From positions 1 through 64,000 of the forward strand of contig PSMW01000017.1 in assembly GCA_040290295.1 (NCBI GenBank): DNA of 64,000 bases, given 5' to 3'. Both the position numbers and the translations under genes were made by a program. The stretch comes from CAADGV01 sp040290295. GTDB taxonomy: Bacteria > Bacteroidota > Ignavibacteria > UBA10030 > UBA6906. Shown here piece by piece: positions 26,514 through 35,250 of the stretch; the stretch's first letter is position 1, and every line of letters begins with the position of its first letter. Below the pieces are notes generated by a model. That model was not told where the DNA came from. It saw only the letters and a list, made by a program, of their open reading frames with translations, and did not search any database.

Positions 26514-27080
26514 ATGGCAGAATTGATAGTTCCCATCACACTCAAACAGTACTGGTATGAGGATATCACGAAGGCGGAAGCAATCAGACGATTGGATGGC
26601 CGAAACCTCGATCCAGAAACTCGTGCTGAAATAGAGCGGGACATTCCAGAACGCTCTCGACATTACCTGACTTTCGAAGCCCCATTTTTTCGAGAATATC
26701 TTGATTGGGGAGATGGCGTTGCAAGTCTCATTCTCCTCCTTCCCATGAAGGTGGGAGTAAACAATTTTGTTGTGCAAGGTTTCGTAGATAAGTCTGGGAT
26801 ATCTGGGGTCTGGCGCTCTGAATTCACTGTTGATTTACAAAAAGGACTGTTCGAAAATGGCAAGCCCGTTCCATTTAATTATTCTAACGAGCCTGTCCAA
26901 CTAAATCTTGATGTCACGTTCGTCGTCCCCGAGCCTGAACCAGAGAGACCTCGTTGCAGTTGCAGAGCCTGCGAATGGGTTCATTCGTTGCTCGGAATTC
27001 ACTGGGCCGATCCTTTGTGTTGCTTGGGTTGCTGTTTCAACATAAATCACAGGCCCGCTCTTGTTTTCGAGCAATTCTGA
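26514..27080 (+). CDS. cassette 3: protein of unknown function with Cys-rich tail
   Basis: The 188-residue product has no signal peptide and resembles no family I know. The N-terminal 150 residues are mixed alpha/beta and charged (WYEDITKAEAIRRL, then VNNFVVQGFVDKSG). A Pro/Glu linker (VPEPEPERP) leads to a C-terminal segment with eight cysteines (RCSCRACEW, then DPLCCLGCCFN), which could bind metal or be lipid-modified in another context. A perfect AGGAGG (26500-26505) lies 8 bp before the ATG. It is cotranscribed with the membrane protein 3 bp downstream inside the same cassette. Confidence 0.7.
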   Translation: MAELIVPITLKQYWYEDITKAEAIRRLDGRNLDPETRAEIERDIPERSRHYLTFEAPFFREYLDWGDGVASLILLLPMKVGVNNFVVQGFVDKSGISGVWRSEFTVDLQKGLFENGKPVPFNYSNEPVQLNLDVTFVVPEPEPERPRCSCRACEWVHSLLGIHWADPLCCLGCCFNINHRPALVFEQF

Positions 27081-27083
27081 ATC

Positions 27084-27509
27084 ATGAAAACAATTCTACG
27101 CAACGAGGTCCTAGCAATTCTCTTTGGTTTGAGTGCGTGTTCTTGGGTACCACACTGGGCTTGCCACTATTATCGACTCGAAACCGAAAGCACATTCGTT
27201 GTGGGGAATTGGAGCTTCTCTTCAACGGATAGCATTGCAAGTTTGCTGGTTTACGGATCGCTAATCGTACTAAACTTGGTTTCCATTTCCGTTAGTAAGC
27301 TGCGGGTTTCGGCATCTCTGATCACTGGCCTTTGTCATGTTATTATTGGATCGATTCACCTATATCGTTTGTGGAATCCCTTCACATTTGAAGTGTTTGG
27401 ATACACATGGTCTTATGGTGCATCAGTTAGAGAAGTGGTAATAGTGGTTCCGTTTGGTTTACTTTGCTTGTTCGTTGCTTCGAAACTGCATCACCAGAAA
27501 GCTTTGTAA
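27084..27509 (+). CDS. cassette 3: small membrane protein of unknown function
   Basis: A 141-residue protein with about four membrane helices (near 5-22, 50-68, 75-95 and 118-135) and short loops with aromatic residues (HLYRLWNPFTFEVFGYTW). No family is recognised. The ATG follows the preceding gene by 3 bp. Two genes in one integron cassette are unusual but known. A joint function of the pair at the membrane is a guess. Confidence 0.65.
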   Translation: MKTILRNEVLAILFGLSACSWVPHWACHYYRLETESTFVVGNWSFSSTDSIASLLVYGSLIVLNLVSISVSKLRVSASLITGLCHVIIGSIHLYRLWNPFTFEVFGYTWSYGASVREVVIVVPFGLLCLFVASKLHHQKAL

Positions 27510-27541
27510 TTTTCATGGTCAATTTGCTGGCGGCCACGAAC

Positions 27542-27673
27542 GCATAACAACCAAAAGCACGACGCTCACATCGTTTGATATGAATTATGGAGTTCGCTCA
27601 ATCCCGCCAGCCACAAGAAAATTATTCATTCATAGTGGCTGGCGGGACTGCGTGCTTTTGGTGAACGTTATGC
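27542..27673 (+). repeat. attC: attC site 3 (132 bp)
   Basis: Left core GCATAAC (27542-27548), right core GTTATGC (27667-27673). The outer arms CCAAAAGCACG and CGTGCTTTTGG pair over 11 bp, and the inner stem TCCCGCCAGCCAC/GTGGCTGGCGGGA pairs over 13 bp. The sequence GCTGGCGGCCACGAACGC just before the left core mirrors the start of cassette 3 (GCGTCATGGCCGCCAGC). The middle element is nearly identical to that of site 2. Confidence 0.88.
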
Positions 27674-27866
27674 GTCATGCATGCCAGCACAAAACAGTCT
27701 GCTTATCTACTCGCGGAATTTTTTTTGAGAGTGATGAAGCAAGCGCTGTGGTTGCCGGATAGTCGTTCGCATCAAGAAGCAATCGGCGTCACTCGAAGTC
27801 GTGAGCATTCGGCAACCACCTCCGACGCGTGACTTAGTAAGTGTGTACAAGCTGGCATGCACGAAC
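27674..27866 (+). other. cassette 4: short cassette without a convincing gene
   Basis: The cassette proper is 314 bp (27668-27981) including its attC, leaving 193 bp of unique sequence. The only forward frame is 32 codons from an ATG at 27734 to 27832, with a poor ribosome site, and I do not regard it as a gene. A T8 run lies at 27719-27726. The ends are complementary (ATGCATGCCAGC at the start, GCTGGCATGCAC before the attC), so it is a genuine mobile unit. It may carry a small RNA or an antisense gene, or be a remnant. Confidence 0.6.
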
Positions 27867-27987
27867 CCATAACAATCGCAAGCACCGACGCTCGTTTTGT
27901 TATAGCTTTTGATTGAACTCGCTCCATCCCGCACATCATTTATAAAAGTTGGAAGTGCGGGACGGCGTGCTTGCTCGAACGTTAGTT
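27867..27987 (+). repeat. attC: attC site 4 (121 bp)
   Basis: Left core CCATAAC (27867-27873), right core GTTAGTT (27981-27987). Outer arms GCAAGCACCG and CGTGCTTGC pair, and the inner stem TCCCGCAC/GTGCGGGA pairs. The middle element is more diverged (TTTTGTTATAGCTTTTGATTG) than in sites 1-3. Immediately after it, TTAGTTGCAATTGCCCG starts the next unit, for which no matching left core is found downstream. Confidence 0.82.
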
Positions 27988-28025
27988 GCAATTGCCCGTC
28001 ACATGGATAGGAAAGGGCTGCCAAA

Positions 28026-29153
28026 ATGAACAAGACTAGTCTCTTCATCATCTCGACGATTGTGATGTTTGTTTCTTGCAAAGATATGGGAAGTGAACCT
28101 CCACCGATTCCACCTCCTCCACCGCTTCCTGATGACGTTGCACTCTACGTTTCCATGGACAGCTACCAAGACTGCGGCATTTGTGTCCTCAATGCAAACA
28201 CGCTTGAACGGGTTGACACATTAGTTACGAGACCCGGAGTACCTCGGACGATTGAGTTCTCACCTGATCACAGCATATGGTATTCGATATGGGCCACAGG
28301 TGGACCGAACCATTCTCTCTTTTCCGGAGATGTACACCCCCTTTCAGTCCGAAATGCAATCCCTCTCCAGTACTCAAAATACGCATTGGTAAGAAGTGCG
28401 GGCCAACGCTATTTGATTGCTTACGGCGACAAGGGCATAGATGTCTTTGATCGTGCTACTCTAAGTCTAGTGCATCAGGACACATCTTCCTTCTTTGGCA
28501 GATCCACCAGAGTCATCGCTTCCCCCAATCATAACCTTATCTATTTCACGGGATGGGAAAACAGACAACTCGTAGGATTTGGAGTTTACAATCTCGATTC
28601 CATGAAACTCACAGATACCTTAAGACTTTTTGATCGGGTTCAATACCCCGGGCTCAAGGATGCCGACCTCGTTATTTCGCCCGACGATAGATTCCTTTTT
28701 CTCTCTGCTTGGAATTGGCGAGGCGGAGGAGGGTTCAATTCCTTCTTCATCATAGATATCTCTCAGAAGCGTCTTTTGTATGAATTCCCCTGCGGCCCTT
28801 TTGCGAGATTGGCCTTGAGTCCAGACGGACGAAGTGTTTACATCAGCAAAGATGGGTTCAATCTATACATATTCCCTCCCACAAATCACCGCACGTATAG
28901 ATACGAGGTGCAGACAAACACAATCTATAACTTTTTGAACCGAGGTGGCTCAACAGGTATGGTCGTTGCAGATGACAACAGGACTGTCTTTCTCTCAGAT
29001 GGCGGCGAGGTCATCAAGGCCGACGCCCTCACCGGGATAATCCTCAGCACATACTCGGTTCCTCTCGATTCGCTGGGCCGCCTGACAAGCGGTATTCGCA
29101 ACATCAGACTTGGAAGATACCCTGCGGAAACTCATTCTGCTGGAAGGAGGTGA
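28026..29153 (+). CDS. beta-propeller lipoprotein (start of broken cassette 5)
   Basis: A 375-residue lipoprotein with signal and lipobox IVMFVSC (Cys18), a proline-rich tether (PPPIPPPPPLP) and a propeller-like body with YVTN-type repeats: IEFSPDHSIWYSI, VIASPNHNLIYFTG, LVISPDDRFLFLSAW, LALSPDGRSVYISKDG and MVVADDNRTVFLSDGG. It would sit on a membrane surface facing the periplasm or outside. It begins 44 bp after the cassette boundary with GGAAAGG upstream of the ATG. Its own attC is missing, so the right end of this cassette has been lost or displaced. The function is unknown. Confidence 0.8.
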   Translation: MNKTSLFIISTIVMFVSCKDMGSEPPPIPPPPPLPDDVALYVSMDSYQDCGICVLNANTLERVDTLVTRPGVPRTIEFSPDHSIWYSIWATGGPNHSLFSGDVHPLSVRNAIPLQYSKYALVRSAGQRYLIAYGDKGIDVFDRATLSLVHQDTSSFFGRSTRVIASPNHNLIYFTGWENRQLVGFGVYNLDSMKLTDTLRLFDRVQYPGLKDADLVISPDDRFLFLSAWNWRGGGGFNSFFIIDISQKRLLYEFPCGPFARLALSPDGRSVYISKDGFNLYIFPPTNHRTYRYEVQTNTIYNFLNRGGSTGMVVADDNRTVFLSDGGEVIKADALTGIILSTYSVPLDSLGRLTSGIRNIRLGRYPAETHSAGRR

Positions 29154-29177
29154 TCGCATGTGCTCCAAAACAAGACC

Positions 29178-29208
29178 GCCGCCATTGTGCATCTAACACA
29201 ATGACGGC
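29178..29208. other. stem-loop after the lipoprotein gene
   Basis: GCCG-c-CATTGTG (29178-29189) pairs with CACAATG-a-CGGC (29197-29208), 11 pairs with one mismatch and a 7-nt loop. There is no T-tract, so termination by the usual mechanism is unsure. The next 140 bp before the beta-helix gene show no gene. Confidence 0.6.
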
Positions 29209-29346
29209 AGTAGCCACCAAACAATCGACACCCATGGATTGACGCTGGGGTTGCAGCCCAACGGGGCGCCGACTTGTTTGTAACCCAATGTATAAAACTT
29301 GTGGTCCTTTTCCAATCCGAGGGGCCACATCATCATTGGAGTAACT

Positions 29347-30192
29347 ATGAGACACACAAAGTGTTTCGCAGCAACGCTGATCCTATCGCTCATTCTTCTG
29401 CCGCAGCTACTGTTCGCAGGCAGCGACTACTTCTGGGCAGGAGACAAGAAGGTCAGCATCGTTTCAGATCGCTCTACCCTTGTTGTTGTGTTCAAGGAAG
29501 AGAGCTATCAGAAAAATATTTCCTCCATCTATGCAAAGGTGCCGGATCTAGTCGAGGCAACCATATCCGGTGACCAGCCCATGGTGGTGCTAGTGTTTCA
29601 AACAGATCGACTCTCATCAGAACCCAGTGTCCTCCAGAGCAACGGTTTATCACCTTCAGACATCGAGTGGCATTCCTTCGGGTATTTTGTCCTGGGCTCT
29701 TCACCTCTCCGACCTCTCCGACCAACAAATCGCATTTCGTTCAAGCTGAAAGGAGGTTCCTTGCCACAACAACTCGAACGGTTCATGCAAGGGAAGGCAA
29801 CCTTCGATCACACCCACTTCGGCACACCCACTGGTCGCATCACCTTTACTAGCACCTCCGGCTCCTGGCAGGGCATCACGCTTACGGGCGCGAATAATTC
29901 CTCCCTCCAATACTGTGACCTCAACTACCCCATTTCTCCCATCGTCGCCACAAACACAAGCAATCTCACAATCAACAACGTGAGCATCGGTAACTCCAGC
30001 TTTCAAAATTATCCCCACGATGCCGCGATGGCGTTCTATAATTCGTCGCCTACAATCAGTTCTGTCGTCATCAATGGACAGTCAAATTCTTGGAACGGTG
30101 TCCGCTTCGCACAGGGTTCCACTGGCTCGATTACAAATAGCACCATTCAGAACTCCGGCGCAGCGTGGGCAGATTGCGGATTCATCTGTTAG
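29347..30192 (+). pseudogene. secreted beta-helix-like protein, truncated
   Basis: The ATG at 29347 (GGAG 7 bp upstream) opens with a signal peptide (FAATLILSLILLPQLLFAG). The mature N-terminus DYFWAGDKKVSIVSD resembles pro-domains of surface proteins in these bacteria, and the second half has short beta-helix coils: SLQYCDLNYP, LTINNVSIGNSSF, PTISSVVINGQSNSWNGV and GSITNSTIQNSG. The frame stops at 30192 in the middle of the coils, about 240 bp before an IS3-family element, so the C-terminal coils and sorting signal are lost. A small in-frame piece with GNNLNGGSNTEIRAYG on the far side of the IS (31720-31839) may be the other end. Confidence 0.65.
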
Positions 30193-30512
30193 AGGCTCTT
30201 GCTGGATCGTTAACAGCCAAGGGTCCCGTGCAATTGCGCGAAAGTGCTCGTTGCTCAATGTTTTACGAGATTCCTTGCGATTTCGGTTGACTTTACCCAC
30301 CGCCCCATCCTATATTTTTGCAGGTGCGGGGGTGGCAGGGGCTTTTATCCCAGTGAACAAAAAGCGATGACACGCAATGATCTCGGTGAAGCACTGACCG
30401 CTTGATAGAGAAAGAACGGATTGCAAACGATTATATTGACCCCGATTTCGAGCGAGCATATTTTTTGCTTTAATTAAACTCACAGTTGTGAGTATTCGGA
30501 AAGGGTCAATGT

Positions 30513-30758
30513 ATGGAAGGGTTACAGAAACGATGGAGTACAAGAAAGAAGGCGGAGGTTGTACTCCAGCTGTTGAGAGGAGAAGTTCTTGATGCAGTAA
30601 GCCGTGAGACGACGGTGCCGGTCAGTGTACTGAGCCGGTGGAGAGAGGATTTTATCGAAGCGGGGATTGCTGGCCTTAAAGGAAAAAGTCTCGATGATGC
30701 ACGGATCGCCAAGTTGGAGAAGAAGGTTGGTCAACAGGCGATGGAGATCGGACTGTAG
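30513..30758 (+). pseudogene. IS3-family transposase orfA, shortened by a stop
   Basis: Eighty-one codons code for a helix-turn-helix protein (TRKKAEVVLQLLRGEVLDAV, VSVLSRWREDFIEAG) and the start of a leucine-zipper-like helix (RIAKLEKKVGQQAMEIGL). The frame stops at TAG 30756-30758 just before an A8 run, where relatives continue with LLKKK and then shift or pass into orfB. The A-rich run could have been the frameshift site. It is either truncated or uses a modified shift signal. Confidence 0.7.
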
Positions 30759-30772
30759 AAAAAAAAGAGGCG

Positions 30773-31703
30773 GTGGAACCAGAGCAACCACGGGAGTTTG
30801 CCGAGGTCATGATGAAAGAGAAATCGGAGACGACGGGCAAGCATTATCCGATGCGTCTGGTGTTACGTGTGGCAGAGTATTCTTCAGCAGCGTGGTATGG
30901 CAAGCGGCAGAAGAAGCAGGTGGTCGAGCGCCGAGGGCCCAAGCCTGTGGTAAAGGATGAAGAACTTCTGAAGTTGATTGGCGAGGTAATCGAGACGTGT
31001 CCGTTTCATTCAGAAGGATATAAGAAGGTACACCTACGCTTGCGTCGGCAAGGCATTCGAGTCGGGAAACAGCGTGTTTTAGGCTTGATGCGAGCGAACA
31101 ACTTGTTAGCTCCCGTGAGACCGAAAAGCAATGGGGCGTCGCGACCCCACGATGGGACCATCATCACCGAACTGCCGAATCATCTGTGGGGCACGGATAG
31201 GAAACAGTTCCGGACAGAGGAAGACGGATGGTGCTCACTTCTTTGGAGTGATTGATCACTATAACGATGAAGTACTTGCTTGGCACAGTGCAAAGAAAGG
31301 CAATCGCTTTGCTGCGTTGGAACCGGTGCGACAAGCCGTCAAACACTGTTACCGAGCGATTGGTCAAGGCATTGCTGATGGGACCGGATTGTTCTTGCGC
31401 AGCGATCACGGCACTCAATACGAATCGAAAGATTTCCCCAATGAACTGAAGTTCTTAGGGTTGAAGCATTCGCCATCGTTTGTGAGAAGCCCGGAGTGCA
31501 ACGGCATCATCGAACGGTTTCATCGAACATTGCAGGAGCAGGTGTTTGATATTTATCAGTTCAGGAATCTGGAAGAAGCGCGACGGGTCATTGCGGAGTT
31601 TATCGACCTCTACAATCATCAGTGGATTATGCACCGACTCGGCGGTCTTTCACCGGTGGAATACAGAAATCAACATCAAAAAGTTTTCTTAAAAAGTGCT
31701 TGA
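30773..31703 (+). pseudogene. IS3-family transposase orfB with +1 frameshift
   Basis: The integrase-like protein is split. The first part (to about 31230) has HSEGYKKVHLRLRRQGI, KQRVLGLMRANNLL and NHLWGTD with the first catalytic Asp. An extra T near 31232 shifts the frame; the second part has FFGVIDHYNDEVLAWH, LRSDHGTQYES (second Asp) and SPECNGIIERFHRTLQEQ (catalytic Glu), ending with LYNHQWIMHRLGGLSPVEYR. Removing one base restores DGWAHFFGVIDHYND, the expected sequence. The DDE triad would be complete without the shift. Confidence 0.85.
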
Positions 31704-31719
31704 CTAATTGGGGCCAATA

Positions 31720-31839
31720 CACAAGGTTGTTATCACTGTAGCCCAAGGAACAATGTTCGTAGTAGGAAATAATCTCAACGGTGGTAGTAACACAGAAATC
31801 AGGGCTTATGGACAACTGAATGAGGTTGAACAATTATGA
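31720..31839 (+). pseudogene. C-terminal fragment of a secreted beta-repeat protein after the IS
   Basis: An open frame from the IS edge reads VVITVAQGTMFVVGNN, GSNTEIRAYGQLNEVEQL and stops with TGA at 31837-31839. The TVAQGTxxxxGxNxxxRxYGxL wording is that of beta-helix or bacterial surface proteins. Its stop overlaps the ATG of the next gene (ATGA at 31836-31839), so it was the end of a real upstream gene, probably the one whose 5' part is at 29347-30192. Confidence 0.5.
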
Positions 31840-32922
31840 CATTCACATCTCGATTGATAATACTTCTTGCTGCAATAACTTTCCTTCTGCAGTTTAGCTG
31901 CAAGGATAGCGGAACGGGTCCGGCGCCGGGTGAGTGGCAACCGCTAGGTTGGGAAGGTAAGCTCGTGCCCCAGCTCGTGTTGGTCGACAATTATCTCTTC
32001 GCGTGTGCTGCGAGAGATGGGTTATACAGACTGAACGTGGCTGTTGCAGAGGAGCAGTGGCAGTATCTCGGATTTGCTGATTCAACCCCAAGTAGGCAAC
32101 TTGACTATGGTGTGACATCACTATATCACAACTCTGTTACCAATGAACTGCTTGTGGGTCTTGGTGCCCAACCAGAGTCGTTGTTCATCGGTATTTTTCG
32201 TTCAGCTGATCTGGGCTTAACATGGATACCATCGGATAGTGGAATTCGAACTGGCCAATATCCAAGAAGTAGCGAAATATCATCGCTGAGTGGTTCACCT
32301 CACTCATCGAACACTGTATATGCCGGCTTGCTTGCAACCATTTACAAAAGTGATGATGGAGGAAGGTTTTGGGCACCACTCTATGGGGTGCGTGGGGCTG
32401 GTGGACTGGGAATCAATGCGTTACGAGTTGCTCCTTCTGCACCAAATGAGATTTGGGCGGGGGGGTGAAACTTCAAGATTCGCACCGACACTTGAGCATT
32501 CGACCGATGGTGGAAATTCTTGGCGTCGGATATTTTTTCCCGCTAACTTTGGCCCGTACTATGTTGACAACGTAATCTATGATATTGCAGTGGATCCAAT
32601 AAACGAAAATGTAGTTTACTTTGGGATGTTAGGTGTGATTGCAAAGACAACAGACAAAGGAGAGACCTTCCAGAGAATACTCGGATGGGAAGACGGGATT
32701 TATCGGCATTGGCGACTCGCGATCAATCCGAGTAATCCACAAGAGTTGCTTGCAACGGGATTCTACTTGTACCGCACTACAGACGGTGGGCAGTTTTGGC
32801 AGAAAATAACCCCACCTGATAACAGAAACAATCTTTATGCGCTTGCCGTCGACTGGCAACAAAGAATTCTTTTTACGAGCGCTTCCAGTCCCGGTAATGG
32901 AATTTACAGGTTGCGTTTTTGA
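31836..32922 (+). pseudogene. Asp-box (BNR) repeat lipoprotein with a frameshift in a G7 tract
   Basis: A lipoprotein with signal and lipobox LLQFSC (about residue 22) and five Asp-box repeats: SADLGLTW, SDDGGRFW, STDGGNSW, TTDKGETF and TTDGGQFW, as in sialidase-like or VPS10-type propellers. The frame is broken at a run of seven G (32459-32465): with six G it reads NEIWAGGETSRFAP and continues to the end at 32922. The change is one base in a homopolymer, so it could be a sequencing error, phase variation or decay. The ATG overlaps the stop of the upstream fragment. Confidence 0.78.
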
Positions 32923-33020
32923 GTTCGCCGATGATAATGATCCCGCTACACGAACGAGATCCGCTAACTGGTTCTTCCTTTCCAACGAAACAATTCACTC
33001 TATTCACAAGGAGAACAACA

Positions 33021-35223
33021 ATGAACACAGTCAGAAATATCAGAAACTGTCAGCGTGGTGCGCTCCTGATCGTGGTTGCACTTCTTGCACTGACAACGAG
33101 CGATCTTTACGCTCAACTCCAGCGGTTCACTCTGCAAAACAGAGAATATCGCTTGGAAGGAAACAAATGGTTTACCTTCTTTGAAGGAAAGAAGGGAGAC
33201 GAGATCATTCCTCAACGTTTGATTGTGAGACTAAAAGACAGAGGGGATGTCGAGAGCTTCGACTTTCAGCGACTGAACATCAGCGGCGTATCGATGGGAA
33301 GCCGTCGGTTTCTTAACGGTTTCTATGTCTTGACAATCTTGTCGGACCGTTATGCTTTCCAGATCGCATCTGTACTTGAAAAAACCGCTCTTTTCGATGT
33401 ATTGGAATTTGATGCCTACGGAACATGGGACGGAACACCTAACGACCCGCAATATCCCAACCAATGGAACTTGCCCAAGATTCGGATGCCTCAGGGGTGG
33501 GACATAACAACGGGGAACAGTTCCGTTATCTTAGGCATCATCGACAGCGGGACGAGATACACGCATGAAGACATTGATGGAAACATTTGGGTCAATCCTG
33601 CGGCAGACCGCAATGGAAACGGGCGACCCGATTTTTTCCCGTTTTCACAAGGCGGCGATCTTGATGGAATTGACAATGATGGTAATGGGTTTGCGGATGA
33701 TCTCATCGGTTGGGATTTTTATCAGTCCGATAATAACCCCGATGATGCGTTTGGGCACGGCACTAATGTCGCCGGTGTATCTTCAGCTCAAACCGATAAT
33801 TATGAAGGTGGAGGTTATCGAGGCGTAGCCGGGGTAGCTGGTGGATGGCGAAACCAGAAGGGGGCAAGCGTAATGGTGCTCAGGATAGGCGATACCGCGC
33901 CTGTCACCTCGTACACTGCGCAAGCAATTGAATACGCTGCCGTAAATGGTGCCGGGGTCATTAATATCAGCTCGTCTCTGAGCAATCTGACCGTACTTCA
34001 AAATGCTGTGAATCTTGCCGTCAACACATACGGGGTGGTGATCGTTGCGTCCGCCGGGAACAACGGCAGTGATCCCGATCCATCTATCCGATATCCTGCG
34101 CGCTACTCAAACACAATTGCCGTCGGTGCCACTGACCAGAATGACAACCGTCGGTCATACAGTGCCTACGGCCCGGAAATGGATGTCGTTGCACCGGATG
34201 GAGTACCAAGTACAACGATGACAGGAGGGTATACAAGCAGTGTGGCAGGCACTTCTTTTTCCGCTCCTCACGTTGCCGGTCTTGCCGCACTCATCCTGTC
34301 AGTCAATCCATCGCTCACCTGGCAGCAAGTGCGAGAAACGATTCATCTTAGTGCCGATAAGGTACCAGGTATGGGCGGGCAGAACTTCACCAACCAATAC
34401 GGCTACGGCCGCATCAATGCTCTTCGCGCTGTCGGAACGGCTTATGTGACAAACCATCCAGATTATGAATTCGTCTACAATTCCTCTTCGCTTTCTCACT
34501 ATGACAATTTCAATATGATTTTCCATGCCGGGCCCAATTGGTGCAATGCCGCTGGTACATATTACAACACAGAGCGGCACAGACTTCTCATTCAAGTCAA
34601 TCGCTCGTTTACGGAAATACCGCTGGCTTGGTACCTTGGACCAGTAGGATATAGCTGGGCTAATCCGAATAACGCCACAGCGTGGTTGAGCCAGACAGTT
34701 AACGCAAATACGATTCGCTATGAGACTGTTTTCTATCGTCTCAATCAGGGAAACTTCTCGTGTGAAAATCGTTGGGCACCGTTCGATCCCAATTCGGTAG
34801 AAAGAGCCTACGCATATTTGGGTAGGCCTCTCGTTGCCCCCGCCATCTCTCTGGTTTCACGCAATCACCTGTTCCCATCTATCGATATAGCTCGGGCGAT
34901 ATAGCTCGGGAACAGTAACCTGCAATCTCTCCCAGGGAACCGGCAATATTACCTATTCGTGGACTGCGAGTCATGTCCCAAGCGGTGTGAGCGTCACATA
35001 CAACGGTAACCTTGCTACCATCTGTTACCTCTGCGACGGGCCAATGGGTGTCAAGGGCTCGGAGAAATCAGGTAGTGGAGAACCTAACGATCCAATGGCG
35101 ATCTTCACCCTGAGATGCACTGCGTCAAATGGTGCCGGGTCATCAACGGGTACCTTTTATCCTTCGCTCGCTTACAGCCCTCCTCCACCACCGCCTGGCG
35201 GTTGTCCGTTAACTGACCCTTGA
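33021..35223 (+). pseudogene. subtilisin-like serine protease (S8) with disrupted Ig-like C-terminus
   Basis: From ATG 33021 (AAGGAG 7 bp upstream) a signal peptide (ALLIVVALLALTTSDLYAQ) and a pro-domain precede a complete S8 catalytic domain: Asp175 in IIDSGTRYTHED, His246 in FGHGTNVAG, the oxyanion Asn in SAGNNG and Ser412 in AGTSFSAPHVAG. The frame ends at 34904 (627 residues), but Ig-like sequence continues in another frame to 35223 (SSGTVTCNLSQG, YSWTAS, CTASNGAGSSTG). Two changes break it: an extra CT in TCTCTCT (34846-34852) and a 14-bp tandem duplication (34883-34910). After PPPPPPGGCP the gene runs into an IS21-end scar, so the sorting signal is gone. The protease domain itself could still be made. 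Confidence 0.85.
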
Positions 35224-35225
35224 CA
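35209..35225 (-). mobile_element. 17-bp scar identical to the IS21-like end at the left edge
   Basis: TTAACTGACCCTTGACA here equals bases 39-55 of the window, the outermost 17 bases of the IS21-like element. It lies exactly where the protease gene loses its reading sense (after GGCP). The rest of the element is absent, so this is probably what remained after a deletion or imprecise excision. Confidence 0.5.
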
Positions 35226-35250
35226 CACCTAGTTCGTCACATCTCTTAAA

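Larger units (their letters stand above)
30434..31719 (+). mobile_element. degraded IS3-family insertion sequence
   Basis: About 1.29 kb bounded by imperfect inverted ends TATTGACCCCGATT (left) and TATTGGCCCCAATT (right, read inward). It carries an orfA with a helix-turn-helix and an orfB with a DDE integrase core, in the usual order. Both frames are damaged, so it is not autonomous. A target-site duplication is not evident. It separates a beta-helix gene from a small C-terminal fragment, which suggests the insertion broke that gene. Confidence 0.8.

Noticed and set aside
21757..27987. CRISPR array as an explanation for the repeats
   Set aside because: The repeats are 120-180 bp, imperfect, with paired arms and gene-sized spacers, and no cas genes are present.
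27707..28081. Minus-strand frame of 124 codons with a hydrophobic start
   Set aside because: It crosses an attC site and a cassette boundary and runs into the lipoprotein gene; the hydrophobic start is the complement of that gene's signal region.
29210..29340. Minus-strand frame with LGYKQVGAPLGCNPSVNP as a gene
   Set aside because: Short, proline- and glycine-biased, and overlapping the upstream region and start of the beta-helix gene; no ribosome site.
30020..30370. Plus-strand frame overlapping the end of the beta-helix gene as its frameshifted continuation
   Set aside because: The codons after 30192 in this frame do not show beta-helix repeats; they are basic and irregular.
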